This document shows, piece after piece, positions 8,918 to 18,066 of a stretch of DNA of 61,685 bases. Under the pieces are notes generated by a model, which worked only from the letters and a program-made list of their open reading frames with translations, did no database searches and was not told where the DNA came from. Position numbers and translations under genes: made by a program. The number at the start of each line of letters is the position of its first letter. Within the stretch, counting starts at the first letter, position 1. This DNA is from Vagococcus fessus (GTDB lineage Bacteria > Bacillota > Bacilli > Lactobacillales > Vagococcaceae). The stretch covers positions 1-61,685 of the forward strand of contig NZ_NGJY01000006.1 of assembly GCF_003987565.1 (NCBI RefSeq), read 5' to 3'.

Positions 8918-9925
8918 ATGACTGGTTTAGAATTGTTATGGTTCGTCTTAATCGCCGTGCTATTTATTGGCTTCTTTGTTCTTGAGGGCTTTGACTTTGG
9001 TGTCGGTATGGCAATGAAATTAGTTGCTAAAAATCGTCAAGAACGTGACGTTTTAGTTAACTCAATTGGACCTGTTTGGGATTCAAATGAGGTATGGTTA
9101 ATTACTGCGGGTGGTGCTTTGTTTGCATCATTCCCAGAGTGGTATGCTACGTTATTTAGTGGATATTACATCGTATTATTCTTAATTTTATTCGGTCTAA
9201 TTTTACGTGGGGTGTCATTTGAATTCCGTCATCACATGGAAACAAAACGTGGCCGTAATATATGGGAATGGGCAACATTTATTGGAAGTCTTACAACTCC
9301 ATTCTTATTTGGTTTAATGTTTACAAGTTTAGTTCGCGGTATGCCTATTGCAGATGATAAAAACATTTACGCTAGTTTTGGCGATTATGTTAATATCTTC
9401 TCAGTTGTAGGTGGTATTGCTGTAACATTAGTATGTTTCTTACAAGGTTTAAACTATATTCGCTTGAAAACAGATGGTCCAATTCGTCATCGTGCTCATC
9501 ATGTAGCAAAACGTTTATACCCAGTATTATTTGTTGGTTTAGTAGTATTTGCAGGTCTTTTATGGGCGAATACAGACTTCTTCGACAAACGTCCGGTATC
9601 AACTTTAATTCTTTTAGTAGTTGTGGTATTAATGGCTGTTGTAGCAGCTTACGGTACTTACAAAGATAAAGAGATGGTATCATTTGTTGGAACAAGCGGT
9701 ATCTTAGCAGGGATTGTAGTCCTGTTATTCAACGGTATGTTCCCACGTGTTATGATCGGCTCAACAGGCTATGATTTATTAATCACAGACGCTGCGAGCA
9801 CACCGTACACATTAAAAGTGATGACAATTGTAACTTGTATTTTATTACCAGTTGTTCTTGCTTACTTAGTTTACACGTATTACACATTCAGAAAGAGAAT
9901 ACACGCAGAAAAAATCGAGGGATAA
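8918..9925 (+). CDS. cydB: Cytochrome bd quinol oxidase subunit II
   Basis: A 335-residue membrane protein, the second subunit of cytochrome bd. The start MTGLELLWFVLIAVLFIGFFVLEGFDFGVGM is typical of CydB (shown by its LEGFDFGVGM segment), as is GPVWDSNEVW near residue 48. The start is ATG at 8918, 8 nt after AAGGAGG, with a longer in-frame extension upstream rejected because it reads through the end of cydA and has no ribosome binding site. It is followed 5 nt later by cydD. Confidence 0.97.
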   Translation: MTGLELLWFVLIAVLFIGFFVLEGFDFGVGMAMKLVAKNRQERDVLVNSIGPVWDSNEVWLITAGGALFASFPEWYATLFSGYYIVLFLILFGLILRGVSFEFRHHMETKRGRNIWEWATFIGSLTTPFLFGLMFTSLVRGMPIADDKNIYASFGDYVNIFSVVGGIAVTLVCFLQGLNYIRLKTDGPIRHRAHHVAKRLYPVLFVGLVVFAGLLWANTDFFDKRPVSTLILLVVVVLMAVVAAYGTYKDKEMVSFVGTSGILAGIVVLLFNGMFPRVMIGSTGYDLLITDAASTPYTLKVMTIVTCILLPVVLAYLVYTYYTFRKRIHAEKIEG

Positions 9926-9930
9926 TTCTA

Positions 9931-11679
9931 ATGATTGATAAAAATCTTTTTAAGATCAATAAAATTAGACCTGTATTGATAGGGCTTGCGGGACTTGCTG
10001 TCCTGCAGGCTCTTTTGATTATAGGTCAGGCTTATTTTTTAGCAAAAGGTATCAGTAATGTATGGGCCGGTAAATCAGTGAAAGCTCAGCTAATGTACGT
10101 CGGTTTATTTTTTATATGTTTTATGATGCGACAGGTTGCTAATTACGGCAAGGACCGTTTTTTAGACAGTTATGCTTACAAGGAAACAAAGATTATTCGC
10201 CAACAGTTACTAAAAAAAGTTTTTTCTTTAGGGCCTAATTTTGTTCAAAAAGAAGGAACAGGTAATATGGTAACGATGGCAATTGAGGGCGTTAGTCAGG
10301 TAGAAGATTACATCACAATCATCTTGCCTAAGATTACAAATATGATGATTGTGCCGTGGATTATTGCGGCATTTGTTTTTACTCAGGATATTAAATCAGC
10401 TATTACGTTGCTCGTTGTTTTTCCAATTATTATTATTTTCATGATTGTATTGGGATATGCAGCTCGAGCTAAAGCTGATAAGCAATATGAAGGGTTTCAA
10501 CGTTTAAGCAATCATTTTATTGATTCGCTTAGAGGATTAGAAACATTAAATTTATTAGGGTTAAGCAAACGTTATGGGAAAAATGTTTACCAAGTGAGTG
10601 AAAATTATCGTAAAGCCACAATGAGCACATTGAAGATTGCGATATTATCAACGTTTGCCTTAGATTTCTTCACCACCTTATCTGTAGCGGTTATTGCGTT
10701 ATTTTTAGGTTTAAATTTAATTGAAGGGCAAATGAGTTTGTTCCCAGCATTAACAGTTTTAATTCTAGCACCAGACTTTTTCTTACCGATTCGTGATTTT
10801 GCGAATGATTATCATGCTACGTTAAATGGTGGAAATACGTTGAAGAGTATCTTTGCTGTATTAGATGTTGAAGAACCAACGGATAATACAGAGTCATTAA
10901 CTCATTTTACGGGCTGGACACCTACAAGTGACTTAGAGCTAAAGGATGTAGCTGCGAGTTATGATGCTTCTATTGAGAAGGATGCGCTTGAAGGGCTTAA
11001 CCTCAAGTGGCAGGGTTACGGTAAAATTGGTGTGGTTGGTCTATCTGGATCAGGTAAGTCAACATTAATTAAAGTTATAGGTGGATTTTTAAATGGAACA
11101 CCATCAAGTGAAATTAGAGTAAATGATGAAACAGTAACTAGTTTAAATAACAGTAACTGGCAAAAGAATTTATTCTATGTTCCTCAAAATCCATATATAT
11201 TCCATGGGTCGTTCAGAGAAAATATCAATTTCTATGTTCCTAATGCGACAGATTCTGCTGTATTAGAAGCAGTTAGCCAAGCTGGTTTAACCTCACTTTT
11301 AAGCGAGCTACCAGAAGGTTTAGAGACGGTTATTGGTGAAGGTGGACAAATGTTAAGTGGTGGACAAATGCAGCGTGTAGCTCTTGCTAGAGCGTTTTTA
11401 GATAACAGTCGAAAAATCATGTTGTTCGATGAACCAACCGCACATTTAGATATTGAAACAGAAGCGGAATTAAAAGAAACAATATTGCCATTAATGGAAG
11501 ATAAATTAGTTTTCTTTGCGACACATCGCTTACATTGGATGAAAGAAATGGATTATATTTTAGTCATGAAAGATGGTTGTATTGTTGAGCAAGGGACTTA
11601 TTCAGAATTACTAGCTCAAGAGGGCGTTTATAAGGAATTTGTAAATGAAATTAGAGGGGGGAGCGAGAACAATGGCTAA
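9931..11679 (+). CDS. cydD: ABC exporter subunit CydD (cytochrome bd assembly)
   Basis: A 582-residue half-transporter: six membrane helices (about 15-310) then an ATPase domain. Walker A is GLSGSGKST, the signature LSGGQMQRVALAR, and Walker B IMLFDEPTAHLD. With CydC it exports reduced thiols (cysteine, glutathione) in studied bacteria, which is needed to assemble cytochrome bd. By family it corresponds to E. coli CydD, although older Gram-positive naming calls the first gene cydC. The start is ATG 9931, 5 nt after the cydB stop; an upstream in-frame start lies inside cydB and lacks support. Confidence 0.92.
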   Translation: MIDKNLFKINKIRPVLIGLAGLAVLQALLIIGQAYFLAKGISNVWAGKSVKAQLMYVGLFFICFMMRQVANYGKDRFLDSYAYKETKIIRQQLLKKVFSLGPNFVQKEGTGNMVTMAIEGVSQVEDYITIILPKITNMMIVPWIIAAFVFTQDIKSAITLLVVFPIIIIFMIVLGYAARAKADKQYEGFQRLSNHFIDSLRGLETLNLLGLSKRYGKNVYQVSENYRKATMSTLKIAILSTFALDFFTTLSVAVIALFLGLNLIEGQMSLFPALTVLILAPDFFLPIRDFANDYHATLNGGNTLKSIFAVLDVEEPTDNTESLTHFTGWTPTSDLELKDVAASYDASIEKDALEGLNLKWQGYGKIGVVGLSGSGKSTLIKVIGGFLNGTPSSEIRVNDETVTSLNNSNWQKNLFYVPQNPYIFHGSFRENINFYVPNATDSAVLEAVSQAGLTSLLSELPEGLETVIGEGGQMLSGGQMQRVALARAFLDNSRKIMLFDEPTAHLDIETEAELKETILPLMEDKLVFFATHRLHWMKEMDYILVMKDGCIVEQGTYSELLAQEGVYKEFVNEIRGGSENNG

Positions 11680-13435
11680 TGAACCAAAACAAGAGCGTTT
11701 ATTATTAACCAAACAAGATACATGGGTTCGCCCCTTCTTTAAAAAATACAAACGTCTATTAGCATTAGTATTATTTCTAGGGCTAATGACCTTCTTTGCA
11801 GGTAGTGCGTTGATGTTTACATCAGGTTTCTTGATTAGTAAATCAGCAACTCGCCCGTGGAATGTTTTAGTGGTCTATGTTCCTATTGTTTTAACACGTG
11901 CCTTTGGTATTGGCCGTCCAGTCTTTCGTTATACTGAACGATTAGGAAGTCATAATTGGGTTTTAAAAATGACTTCGGATATACGTTATAAGTTGTATCG
12001 TTCATTAGAATCGCGAGCAAGCCAATCAAAAGAAGAATTTCAAACGGGAAGTATATTGGGAATTCTAGCAGAAGATATTGAGCATATTCAAAATCTTTAT
12101 TTGAGAACAATTTTTCCAACGTTAATTGGATTGTTATTGTATGTTTTAATTGTTGTCATGTTAGGATTTTTCTCAATCCCATTTGCGCTAATGATTGCGT
12201 TATTATTAGGTATCCTGATTATCGTGTTACCTTTAACATCAGTTGCGATTAATCGTGCCAAAATTTATCGCCGTAAGTATAAACGTCATGTGTTATATAA
12301 CCAATTGACAGATTCTATTTTAGGTGTAGGAGATTGGCAATATAGTGGCCGTTATGATGAATTTTTAACACGCTATAATGAGTCTGAGTCAGCTGTTAGA
12401 GAAGAAGATATTAAATTAAATCGTTACACTCGTTTCCAAGATTTAGTTATTCAATTTGTTTTTGGGTTAATTGTATTAGCTATATTTTTCTGGGCGGGTA
12501 CGTACTTTGGTGATAAAGGAGGCAGTGCCTTGAACTGGGTAGCAGCCTTTACTTTAGCAGTATTCCCACTGATGGATGCTTTCTCTCCTATTAGTCAAGG
12601 TGTGACTGAGTTACCGATGTATGAAGATTCAACAAAACGTCTACATGAGTTACCTCAAGTTGAAGATGAAGAAACAGCTATTGCTTCAGAATTGACTGAT
12701 TTGTCATTTGACCAATATGATGTTTGTTTAGAAGATGTTTCGTTTAATTATCAATCAGAAGGTAAAGTGATTTTATCTGATTTTAGTTTAACTATTCCGA
12801 CAGGGCAAAAAATTGCGGTATTAGGAAAAAGTGGAACGGGTAAAACGACTTTAACGAAACTCATTCGTCATGATTTAGTTCCGGATAAAGGAATGATCAC
12901 TATTGGAGGTCATGCTGTTTCAGAGATAGCAGATATGTCACCGCATGTGGGAGTTCTGAACCAAGCGCCTCATTTATTTAATACAAGTATCTTAAATAAC
13001 GTTCGTCTAGGGAATGTTGAGGCAACGGATGAAGAAGTCTTTCAAGCGATTAAGCAAGCGGGATTACAGCCTGTTATTGATGCTTTACCTAATGGGGCAG
13101 ATACAGTAGTTGAAGAAGCGGGACAACGTTTTTCTGGCGGGGAGCAACAACGTATTGCGTTAGCTCGTATTTTATTACAGAAAGTTCCAGTTGTTATTGT
13201 AGATGAACCAACAATCGGTTTAGATCCTATTACAGAGAATGCTTTACTTACAACAGTATTTGATGTATTAAAGGATAAAACTGTTATTTGGGTCACACAT
13301 CACTTGATGGCAATTGAAAAAGCTGACCGTGTTATTTTTATTGAAGAGGGAGCTATCAAGATGGATGGTTCACCACAAGAGTTGAAACAAACCAACGAGC
13401 ATTATCGTCATTTGTTGAGTTTAGATTATAATTAA
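11672..13435 (+). CDS. cydC: ABC exporter subunit CydC (cytochrome bd assembly)
   Basis: A 587-residue half-transporter, partner of CydD. The segment PVFRYTERLGSHNWVLK in the membrane domain matches the conserved RYxERLxSH stretch of CydC. The ATPase domain has Walker A LGKSGTGKTT, signature FSGGEQQRIALAR and Walker B VVIVDEPTIGLD. The start is ATG 11672, overlapping the cydD stop by 8 nt and preceded by AGGGGGGAG. The overlap implies translational coupling and fixed stoichiometry. It is the last gene of the cyd operon. Confidence 0.92.
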   Translation: MANEPKQERLLLTKQDTWVRPFFKKYKRLLALVLFLGLMTFFAGSALMFTSGFLISKSATRPWNVLVVYVPIVLTRAFGIGRPVFRYTERLGSHNWVLKMTSDIRYKLYRSLESRASQSKEEFQTGSILGILAEDIEHIQNLYLRTIFPTLIGLLLYVLIVVMLGFFSIPFALMIALLLGILIIVLPLTSVAINRAKIYRRKYKRHVLYNQLTDSILGVGDWQYSGRYDEFLTRYNESESAVREEDIKLNRYTRFQDLVIQFVFGLIVLAIFFWAGTYFGDKGGSALNWVAAFTLAVFPLMDAFSPISQGVTELPMYEDSTKRLHELPQVEDEETAIASELTDLSFDQYDVCLEDVSFNYQSEGKVILSDFSLTIPTGQKIAVLGKSGTGKTTLTKLIRHDLVPDKGMITIGGHAVSEIADMSPHVGVLNQAPHLFNTSILNNVRLGNVEATDEEVFQAIKQAGLQPVIDALPNGADTVVEEAGQRFSGGEQQRIALARILLQKVPVVIVDEPTIGLDPITENALLTTVFDVLKDKTVIWVTHHLMAIEKADRVIFIEEGAIKMDGSPQELKQTNEHYRHLLSLDYN

Positions 13436-13470
13436 AAAAATACCTGTTGCGTAAGCAACAGGTATTTTTT
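13434..13470. terminator. Bidirectional terminator, cydC / hepT
   Basis: TACCTGTTGC, loop GTAA, GCAACAGGTA is a perfect 10-bp stem flanked by an A run on the left and a T run on the right. It serves cydC on the plus strand and hepT on the minus strand. Confidence 0.92.
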
Positions 13471-13472
13471 AT

Positions 13473-14450
13473 TTAATCATTACGATGAAGTAATTTTGTC
13501 GTAACGGTTAAGATGATTTCTTTTTCTGGAATATTAGGGAGTTTATTAATTTCAGAAAGAGCTTTATTAGTATAGCGTTCTGCTAATTTTGAAGCTTTTT
13601 CAATGCCGCCAAATGTTTGAATACCTTTAACAATATAAGCAATTTCATCATCTGTTAAATCACGGTCATCATTTAAGATTGAAAAATAATCTGGGTTTTC
13701 TTTAATAGCATAGATAAGGGGGAGTGTATAGTTACCATTTTTAATATCTTCTAAAACAGGCTTATGAAAATCTTCTTCAGTAGAAGAATAATCTAGAACG
13801 TCATCTAGTATTTGAAAAGCCATACCAATATTATATCCGATACGTTGGGCAATCAACTGAACACGTTTTGAAGTGTTAGCGAAATGAGCTCCTTCATAGC
13901 AACTTAACTGGAATAACTGTGCTGTTTTACCTTGGATATGCTGTAAATATTGTTTAATTGTAATATTCGGATTGTTTTTTAGATGGAGCTGGTCTAATTC
14001 GCCAATTAATATTTTTCTCATATTTACAGAATTTCGCTCTAAGGTAGAAAGATCTTTCGACGCTCCGCTTAGCAGTTGGAAATAAACCGTAAATAAGAAA
14101 TCACCGGCATAGACTGCAATATCTTTGCCGTATAAGGCTTGGATAGATGGTAAATCTCTTCTAACGGGTGATTCATCAATAATATCATCATGAACGAGAG
14201 TCGCTGCATGTAAAATTTCTAATGAGGCAGCGTACTGAAGTCGACGCTTTCCGTTAGGCGCTTCACCAAATTTTGAAAATAATAAAAAGTAAGCGGGTCT
14301 TAATAGTTTTCCGCCAGATTTAAAAAATAATTGAAGGGCTTCGGTCATTTCTTTGTTACGAATTTTGACAGAGGACATCATTATTTTTTGTGTTTCAGTT
14401 AATTCTTTTTGGATGGTTGGGAATTGGTCCCATATTGGATGAATCGCCAT
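13473..14450 (-). CDS. hepT: Polyprenyl diphosphate synthase (quinone side chain)
   Basis: A 325-residue trans-isoprenyl diphosphate synthase. The first aspartate-rich motif is HDDIIDE (residues 87-93), the second is ILDDVLDY near 215, and GGKLLRP near 46 is the usual substrate-binding start. The family lengthens farnesyl diphosphate; long-chain members make the tail of (demethyl)menaquinone. The role is set by context: next to cydABDC and divergent from menA. The exact chain length and any small partner subunit (HepS type) cannot be read from the sequence, and the symbol is by analogy. ATG follows AGGAGG with a 6-nt gap. Confidence 0.82.
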   Translation of the reverse strand: MAIHPIWDQFPTIQKELTETQKIMMSSVKIRNKEMTEALQLFFKSGGKLLRPAYFLLFSKFGEAPNGKRRLQYAASLEILHAATLVHDDIIDESPVRRDLPSIQALYGKDIAVYAGDFLFTVYFQLLSGASKDLSTLERNSVNMRKILIGELDQLHLKNNPNITIKQYLQHIQGKTAQLFQLSCYEGAHFANTSKRVQLIAQRIGYNIGMAFQILDDVLDYSSTEEDFHKPVLEDIKNGNYTLPLIYAIKENPDYFSILNDDRDLTDDEIAYIVKGIQTFGGIEKASKLAERYTNKALSEINKLPNIPEKEIILTVTTKLLHRND

Positions 14451-14485
14451 GTTAGGCCTCCTACACTATTCTTTACACTGTCTTC

Positions 14486-14543
14486 AATTTAGCTTAAAAT
14501 GAAGCAAGTGTCAATTGATTGATACATAAAATTAAAATATAAT
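14486..14543. promoter_or_regulatory. Back-to-back hepT and menA promoters
   Basis: Minus strand: TTGACA (14514-14509), 17 nt, TAAATT (14491-14486) for hepT. Plus strand: TTGATT (14515-14520), 17 nt, TATAAT (14538-14543) for menA. The two -35 boxes abut with no base between them, so the promoters share one face of RNA polymerase binding. Confidence 0.75.
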
Positions 14544-14592
14544 TGTTTGGTCGGTATGTGACTATCAAGTAGGAGAAAGTAGGGCGATAGAG

Positions 14593-15495
14593 ATGTCATT
14601 TAAGATTTTTGCTGAGTTAATTGAATTAAAGGCAAAAACAGCAAGTGTCTTCCCATTTGTATTAGGAATGGCGTATAGTTGGTATCATTACCAGCAAGTA
14701 GATTGGTTAAATATGTTGTTATTTTTTATTGCAATGTTGTTATTTAATATGGCAGTAGATATTTTGGATAATTATATGGATTATCATAATGCGACAGATA
14801 AACATGATTATAAAGAAGAAACTAATATTATAGGACGAGAAAATTTATCATTGCCTCTAATTCGCAATATGATCCTTTTCTTAGTTGGAATATCAGCTGC
14901 GATGGGTGTCTATTTAGCCTCACAGACGAGTTGGGTAGTCTTATGGTTAGGAATTCTTAGTTATTCGGTGGGAATTTTTTACTCAGCAGGACCTATTCCG
15001 CTATCGAGTTTGCCTGTAGGGGAAGTTGCCTCAGGTGTTACGATGGGCTATGTTATTCCACTCATTTGTGTGTATTTAAATATATATGACCGTACTCCCT
15101 TTACATGGGGATTAGCTGGACAAGTATTAATGATTGCATTACCTGCTGTATTTGCTATTGCGAATCTGATGTTAGCTAATAATACGTGTGATTTAGAAGA
15201 AGATATTTTAAATAATCGTCATACTTTAGTCTATTATATAGGTAAGAAAAAAGCGATTCAGTTATTTTGGTTTTTAGCATTAGCACCTTTTGTAATAGCG
15301 ACACTTTCGGTTTTAGTTGGAATTGTGCCCTGGACAGTGTTATTGATGTGGTTAGCATTTCCAATTGTCTTTAAAAATACGAAGCGTTTTTCGGATAAGC
15401 AAATTAAGACAGAAACATTTCCTTTAGCGATTAAAAACTTAGCACTTACGATGTTACTATATGCTATTTTATTCGTTATTGGTGTTATAATTTAA
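14593..15495 (+). CDS. menA: 1,4-dihydroxy-2-naphthoate polyprenyltransferase MenA
   Basis: A 300-residue UbiA-family membrane enzyme with eight or nine helices. It joins the polyprenyl tail to DHNA, giving demethylmenaquinone. The first prenyl-diphosphate/Mg motif appears as DILDNYMDYHNATD (about residues 56-69) and the second as NNTCDLEEDILNNRHT (about 196-211). ATG lies after AGGG at 14581. It diverges from hepT, the tail synthase, and both sit beside cytochrome bd. No menG-type methyltransferase is seen in the window, so whether the end product is demethylmenaquinone is open. Confidence 0.9.
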   Translation: MSFKIFAELIELKAKTASVFPFVLGMAYSWYHYQQVDWLNMLLFFIAMLLFNMAVDILDNYMDYHNATDKHDYKEETNIIGRENLSLPLIRNMILFLVGISAAMGVYLASQTSWVVLWLGILSYSVGIFYSAGPIPLSSLPVGEVASGVTMGYVIPLICVYLNIYDRTPFTWGLAGQVLMIALPAVFAIANLMLANNTCDLEEDILNNRHTLVYYIGKKKAIQLFWFLALAPFVIATLSVLVGIVPWTVLLMWLAFPIVFKNTKRFSDKQIKTETFPLAIKNLALTMLLYAILFVIGVII

Positions 15496-15500
15496 TTTAA

Positions 15501-15534
15501 AAAGGAAGATGAGTTTACTCCTCTTCCTTTTTTT
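15501..15534 (+). terminator. menA terminator
   Basis: AAAGGAAGA (15501-15509) pairs with TCTTCCTTT (15522-15530), followed by Ts. Confidence 0.85.
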
Positions 15535-15547
15535 ATTCGGTTATTAT

Positions 15548-15610
15548 TTGCACAATTTAAGGAAGTGTTGTAAGATTAACATATGAAAAAGATTTCATAT
15601 GTTAATCTTA
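15548..15610 (+). promoter_or_regulatory. Metal ATPase promoter with 18-bp perfect dyad
   Basis: TTGCAC (15548-15553), 17 nt, TAAGAT (15571-15576) reads as a promoter. The -10 is also the left end of a perfect inverted repeat: TAAGATTAACATATGAAA (15571-15588), loop AAGA, then its exact reverse complement (15593-15610). The dyad covers the -10 and start site, the usual place for a repressor operator; as RNA it would form a 5' hairpin without a T run. The regulator is not identified. Confidence 0.75.
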
Positions 15611-15638
15611 AATTAATCAAAAGAGAGAAGGAAATCAG

Positions 15639-17546
15639 ATGTCACACGACCACGGAGCGACTGAAACTCAAGAGCAGCATCATGAACATAATCATGGAAA
15701 GATGCCACTTATATTATTTTTTGTAGGACTTATTGCCTTTATTATTGCCTTATTTATGAGTGCAGGTGTATTAAAAAATGTGTTATATGTAGTAGCAATG
15801 TTAGCCGCAGGTTCTCATATTATTGAAGAAGGTATTTTAGATACTATTTCTTCTACTAAAGAAAAAGGGAAGTTTACTCCTAATGTTCATATTCTAATGA
15901 CATTGGCAGCTATTGGTGCGATGATTATTGGTGATTTCCAAGAAGGAGCTTTACTGATTGTTATTTTTGCAGCGGCACATTTCTTAGAAGATTATGCTGA
16001 GGGTAAGAGTAAGAGAGAAATAACTAATCTAATGCAAATGAACCCAACAGAAGCACGTCTGATTAAAGCAGATGGCACAGTAGAAGTTGTTGAAGTAGCC
16101 TCATTAAAAATTGGAGACCAATTAAAAGTATTAAATGGTGATCAAGTTCCAACGGATGGTAAAATTATTTCTGGATATAGTTCAATCGATGAGTCATCAA
16201 TTAATGGTGAAAGTGTCCCGGCTGAAAAAACAGTTGGCGATGAAGTTTTCGGTAGTACGATTAATGGAAATGGTTCATTTACAATGGAAGTAACTAAAGA
16301 TTCTAGTGACACATTATTTGCTAAAATTATCGAATTGGTTGATCAATCTCAATCTAATATGACAAAAACGGCAACAAAGATTCAAAAATTAGAACCGGTT
16401 TATGTTAAAACGGTTTTAGTAGTTGTTCCTATTTTTATCTTATTAGCGCCAACGATTTTTGGTTGGTCATGGTATGAAAGCTTTTACCGCGGGATGGTCT
16501 TGTTAACTGTGGCCTCGCCGTGTGCTTTAGCCGCTAGTGCGGTTCCGGCAACATTGTCTGCAGTATCAAACTTAGCAAAACGAGGTGTTCTATTTAAAGG
16601 TGGCGCCTACTTATCAAATTTAGCAGATGTTAAAGCTGTTGCGTTTGATAAAACAGGAACCTTAACAGAAGGTAAACCTAAAGTAACAGATTATTTCTTT
16701 GAAGGTTCAACTGATGAAGCGTATATTGATATTATTGTTGGGATGGAAAAAACTGCAAATCATCCACTAGCGAACGCTATTTTAGAAAAATTTACAGCTA
16801 AAAATGATTTAACTTTAGATGTAGATAACCAAATCGGTAAAGGTTTAGTTACAACTTATCAAGGAAAAGCTTATAGAATTGGAAAACCAGATTCATTCAC
16901 AACTGATTCAAATGAGATTGCGAAATTAAATCATGATTATGCAAGTGAAGGAAAAACAGTTGTCTATTTTTCTGAAGATGAAAAAGTTGTAGGGTTAATT
17001 GCAATGATGGATGTGCCAAATGAAGATGCTAAGAAAGTAATTAGCTATATGAAATCTCAAGGTGTACATACGACAATGATTACAGGTGATGCTGAAAAAA
17101 CTGGTCAAGCTGTAGGAAATATGTTAGGTATGGATGAGATTATTGGAAATGTTTTGCCTGAGAATAAAGCAGCTATTGTAACAGAACAACAAGAGAAATA
17201 CGGTGTAGTTGCGATGTTAGGTGATGGTGTAAATGATGCACCTGCTTTAGTACAAGCTGATATTGGTGTTGCTATGGGCGAAGGAACCGACATAGCCATT
17301 GACGTAGCAGATGCGGTATTGATGCAGAATGATCTAACAAAATTAAGCTATGCTCATAAAGTTGCAAAACGTCTAGATAAGATTGTATGGCAAAATATTT
17401 ACTTCTCATTGGCAGTGATTGCCTTACTTATTGTTTTAAATATTTTCGGTAAAATGGATTTACCTTTAGGGGTTATCGCTCATGAAGGAAGTACAATACT
17501 AGTTATTTTAAATGGTTTAAGATTGTTATTACCAATAAAAGAATAA
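15639..17546 (+). CDS. P1B-4 type heavy-metal exporting ATPase
   Basis: A 635-residue P-type ATPase. The N-terminus is His-rich (about ten His in the first 20 residues) and has no CxxC metal domain. The membrane metal motif is SPC (VASPCALAASAVPA) rather than CPC, and the last helix carries HEGST. SPC plus HEG(G/S)T defines group P1B-4, whose characterised members export Fe(II) or Co(II), for example PfeT/ZosA of Bacillus. Also present are DKTGTLTEG with the phosphorylated Asp near residue 337, the HP motif ANHPLANAI, MITGDAEKTG and GDGVNDAPAL. It stands alone between two terminators, behind a strong palindrome. I infer iron or cobalt efflux; zinc or copper cannot be excluded. Confidence 0.88.
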   Translation: MSHDHGATETQEQHHEHNHGKMPLILFFVGLIAFIIALFMSAGVLKNVLYVVAMLAAGSHIIEEGILDTISSTKEKGKFTPNVHILMTLAAIGAMIIGDFQEGALLIVIFAAAHFLEDYAEGKSKREITNLMQMNPTEARLIKADGTVEVVEVASLKIGDQLKVLNGDQVPTDGKIISGYSSIDESSINGESVPAEKTVGDEVFGSTINGNGSFTMEVTKDSSDTLFAKIIELVDQSQSNMTKTATKIQKLEPVYVKTVLVVVPIFILLAPTIFGWSWYESFYRGMVLLTVASPCALAASAVPATLSAVSNLAKRGVLFKGGAYLSNLADVKAVAFDKTGTLTEGKPKVTDYFFEGSTDEAYIDIIVGMEKTANHPLANAILEKFTAKNDLTLDVDNQIGKGLVTTYQGKAYRIGKPDSFTTDSNEIAKLNHDYASEGKTVVYFSEDEKVVGLIAMMDVPNEDAKKVISYMKSQGVHTTMITGDAEKTGQAVGNMLGMDEIIGNVLPENKAAIVTEQQEKYGVVAMLGDGVNDAPALVQADIGVAMGEGTDIAIDVADAVLMQNDLTKLSYAHKVAKRLDKIVWQNIYFSLAVIALLIVLNIFGKMDLPLGVIAHEGSTILVILNGLRLLLPIKE

Positions 17547-17548
17547 AC

Positions 17549-17584
17549 AAAAAAGATACCAATTTTTAAATTGGTATCTTTTTT
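17549..17584. terminator. Bidirectional terminator, metal ATPase / NusG_II gene
   Basis: AAAAAAGATACCAAT and ATTGGTATCTTTTTT form a near-perfect stem with A and T runs on either side, between convergent genes. Confidence 0.92.
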
Positions 17585-17585
17585 G

Positions 17586-18008
17586 TTAATAAGTAATAAT
17601 CATATCATCTTCTTCATCAGGGACACCGATGATTTCAACGATGAGACGATGAGGTAAACAAATAGCAGTTTGACCGGGTTTACTTATCCACCCAGTATGA
17701 ACGGCTATCTGATCAGGGCTGTTATCTTCCTTTACGCGGATACGACGCCCTTCCATTTCTACTATATTATATTGTTTTCCTTTAGGACGATAGGTTACTT
17801 CTTTATGTTTTGTAGAATCTGATAATTTAAAACGGTCCACTTCTTTACCATCAATAGAGATGACAGCAGTTGTTTCATCTGTTTTAATATCTTCACCTAG
17901 GGCATTATAGCCAAATAAAACATAAGGTATAAAAGATAAAATGATAAGACAAATAATAATAATCCCATCAAATATTTTAAATTGTTTTTTTATTTCGTTC
18001 CAAAACAT
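17586..18008 (-). CDS. NusG domain II membrane protein (EetA-like?)
   Basis: A 140-residue protein: one N-terminal membrane helix (about 14-36, IIICLIILSFIPYVLFG) and an outside domain of about 100 residues. The C-terminal QTAICLPHRLIVEI segment is the hallmark of the NusG domain II family, a small beta-barrel that is not transcription factor NusG itself. From memory, EetA of the flavin-based extracellular electron transfer loci of Listeria and Lactobacillus is annotated in this family. Here the gene stands alone, without eetB, ndh2, pplA or fmnB. The start is taken at ATG 18008, 8 nt after GGAG; a GTG at 18017 overlaps that ribosome binding site. Function is not established. Confidence 0.75.
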   Translation of the reverse strand: MFWNEIKKQFKIFDGIIIICLIILSFIPYVLFGYNALGEDIKTDETTAVISIDGKEVDRFKLSDSTKHKEVTYRPKGKQYNIVEMEGRRIRVKEDNSPDQIAVHTGWISKPGQTAICLPHRLIVEIIGVPDEEDDMIITY

Positions 18009-18048
18009 CAGACTCACTCCAAACCAATGGTGGTTTATTTAAGATAAA

Positions 18049-18066
18049 TTACTCTATATAGAGTAA
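18049..18066. promoter_or_regulatory. 18-bp perfect palindrome between NusG_II gene and trhO
   Basis: TTACTCTATATAGAGTAA is a perfect palindrome without a loop. It lies 41 nt upstream of the NusG_II start and downstream (on the minus strand) of a TTGACT box at about 18088-18083, so it would sit at the minus-strand -10/start region. It has the form of an operator for a dimeric repressor; I do not recognise the regulator. Confidence 0.6.
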
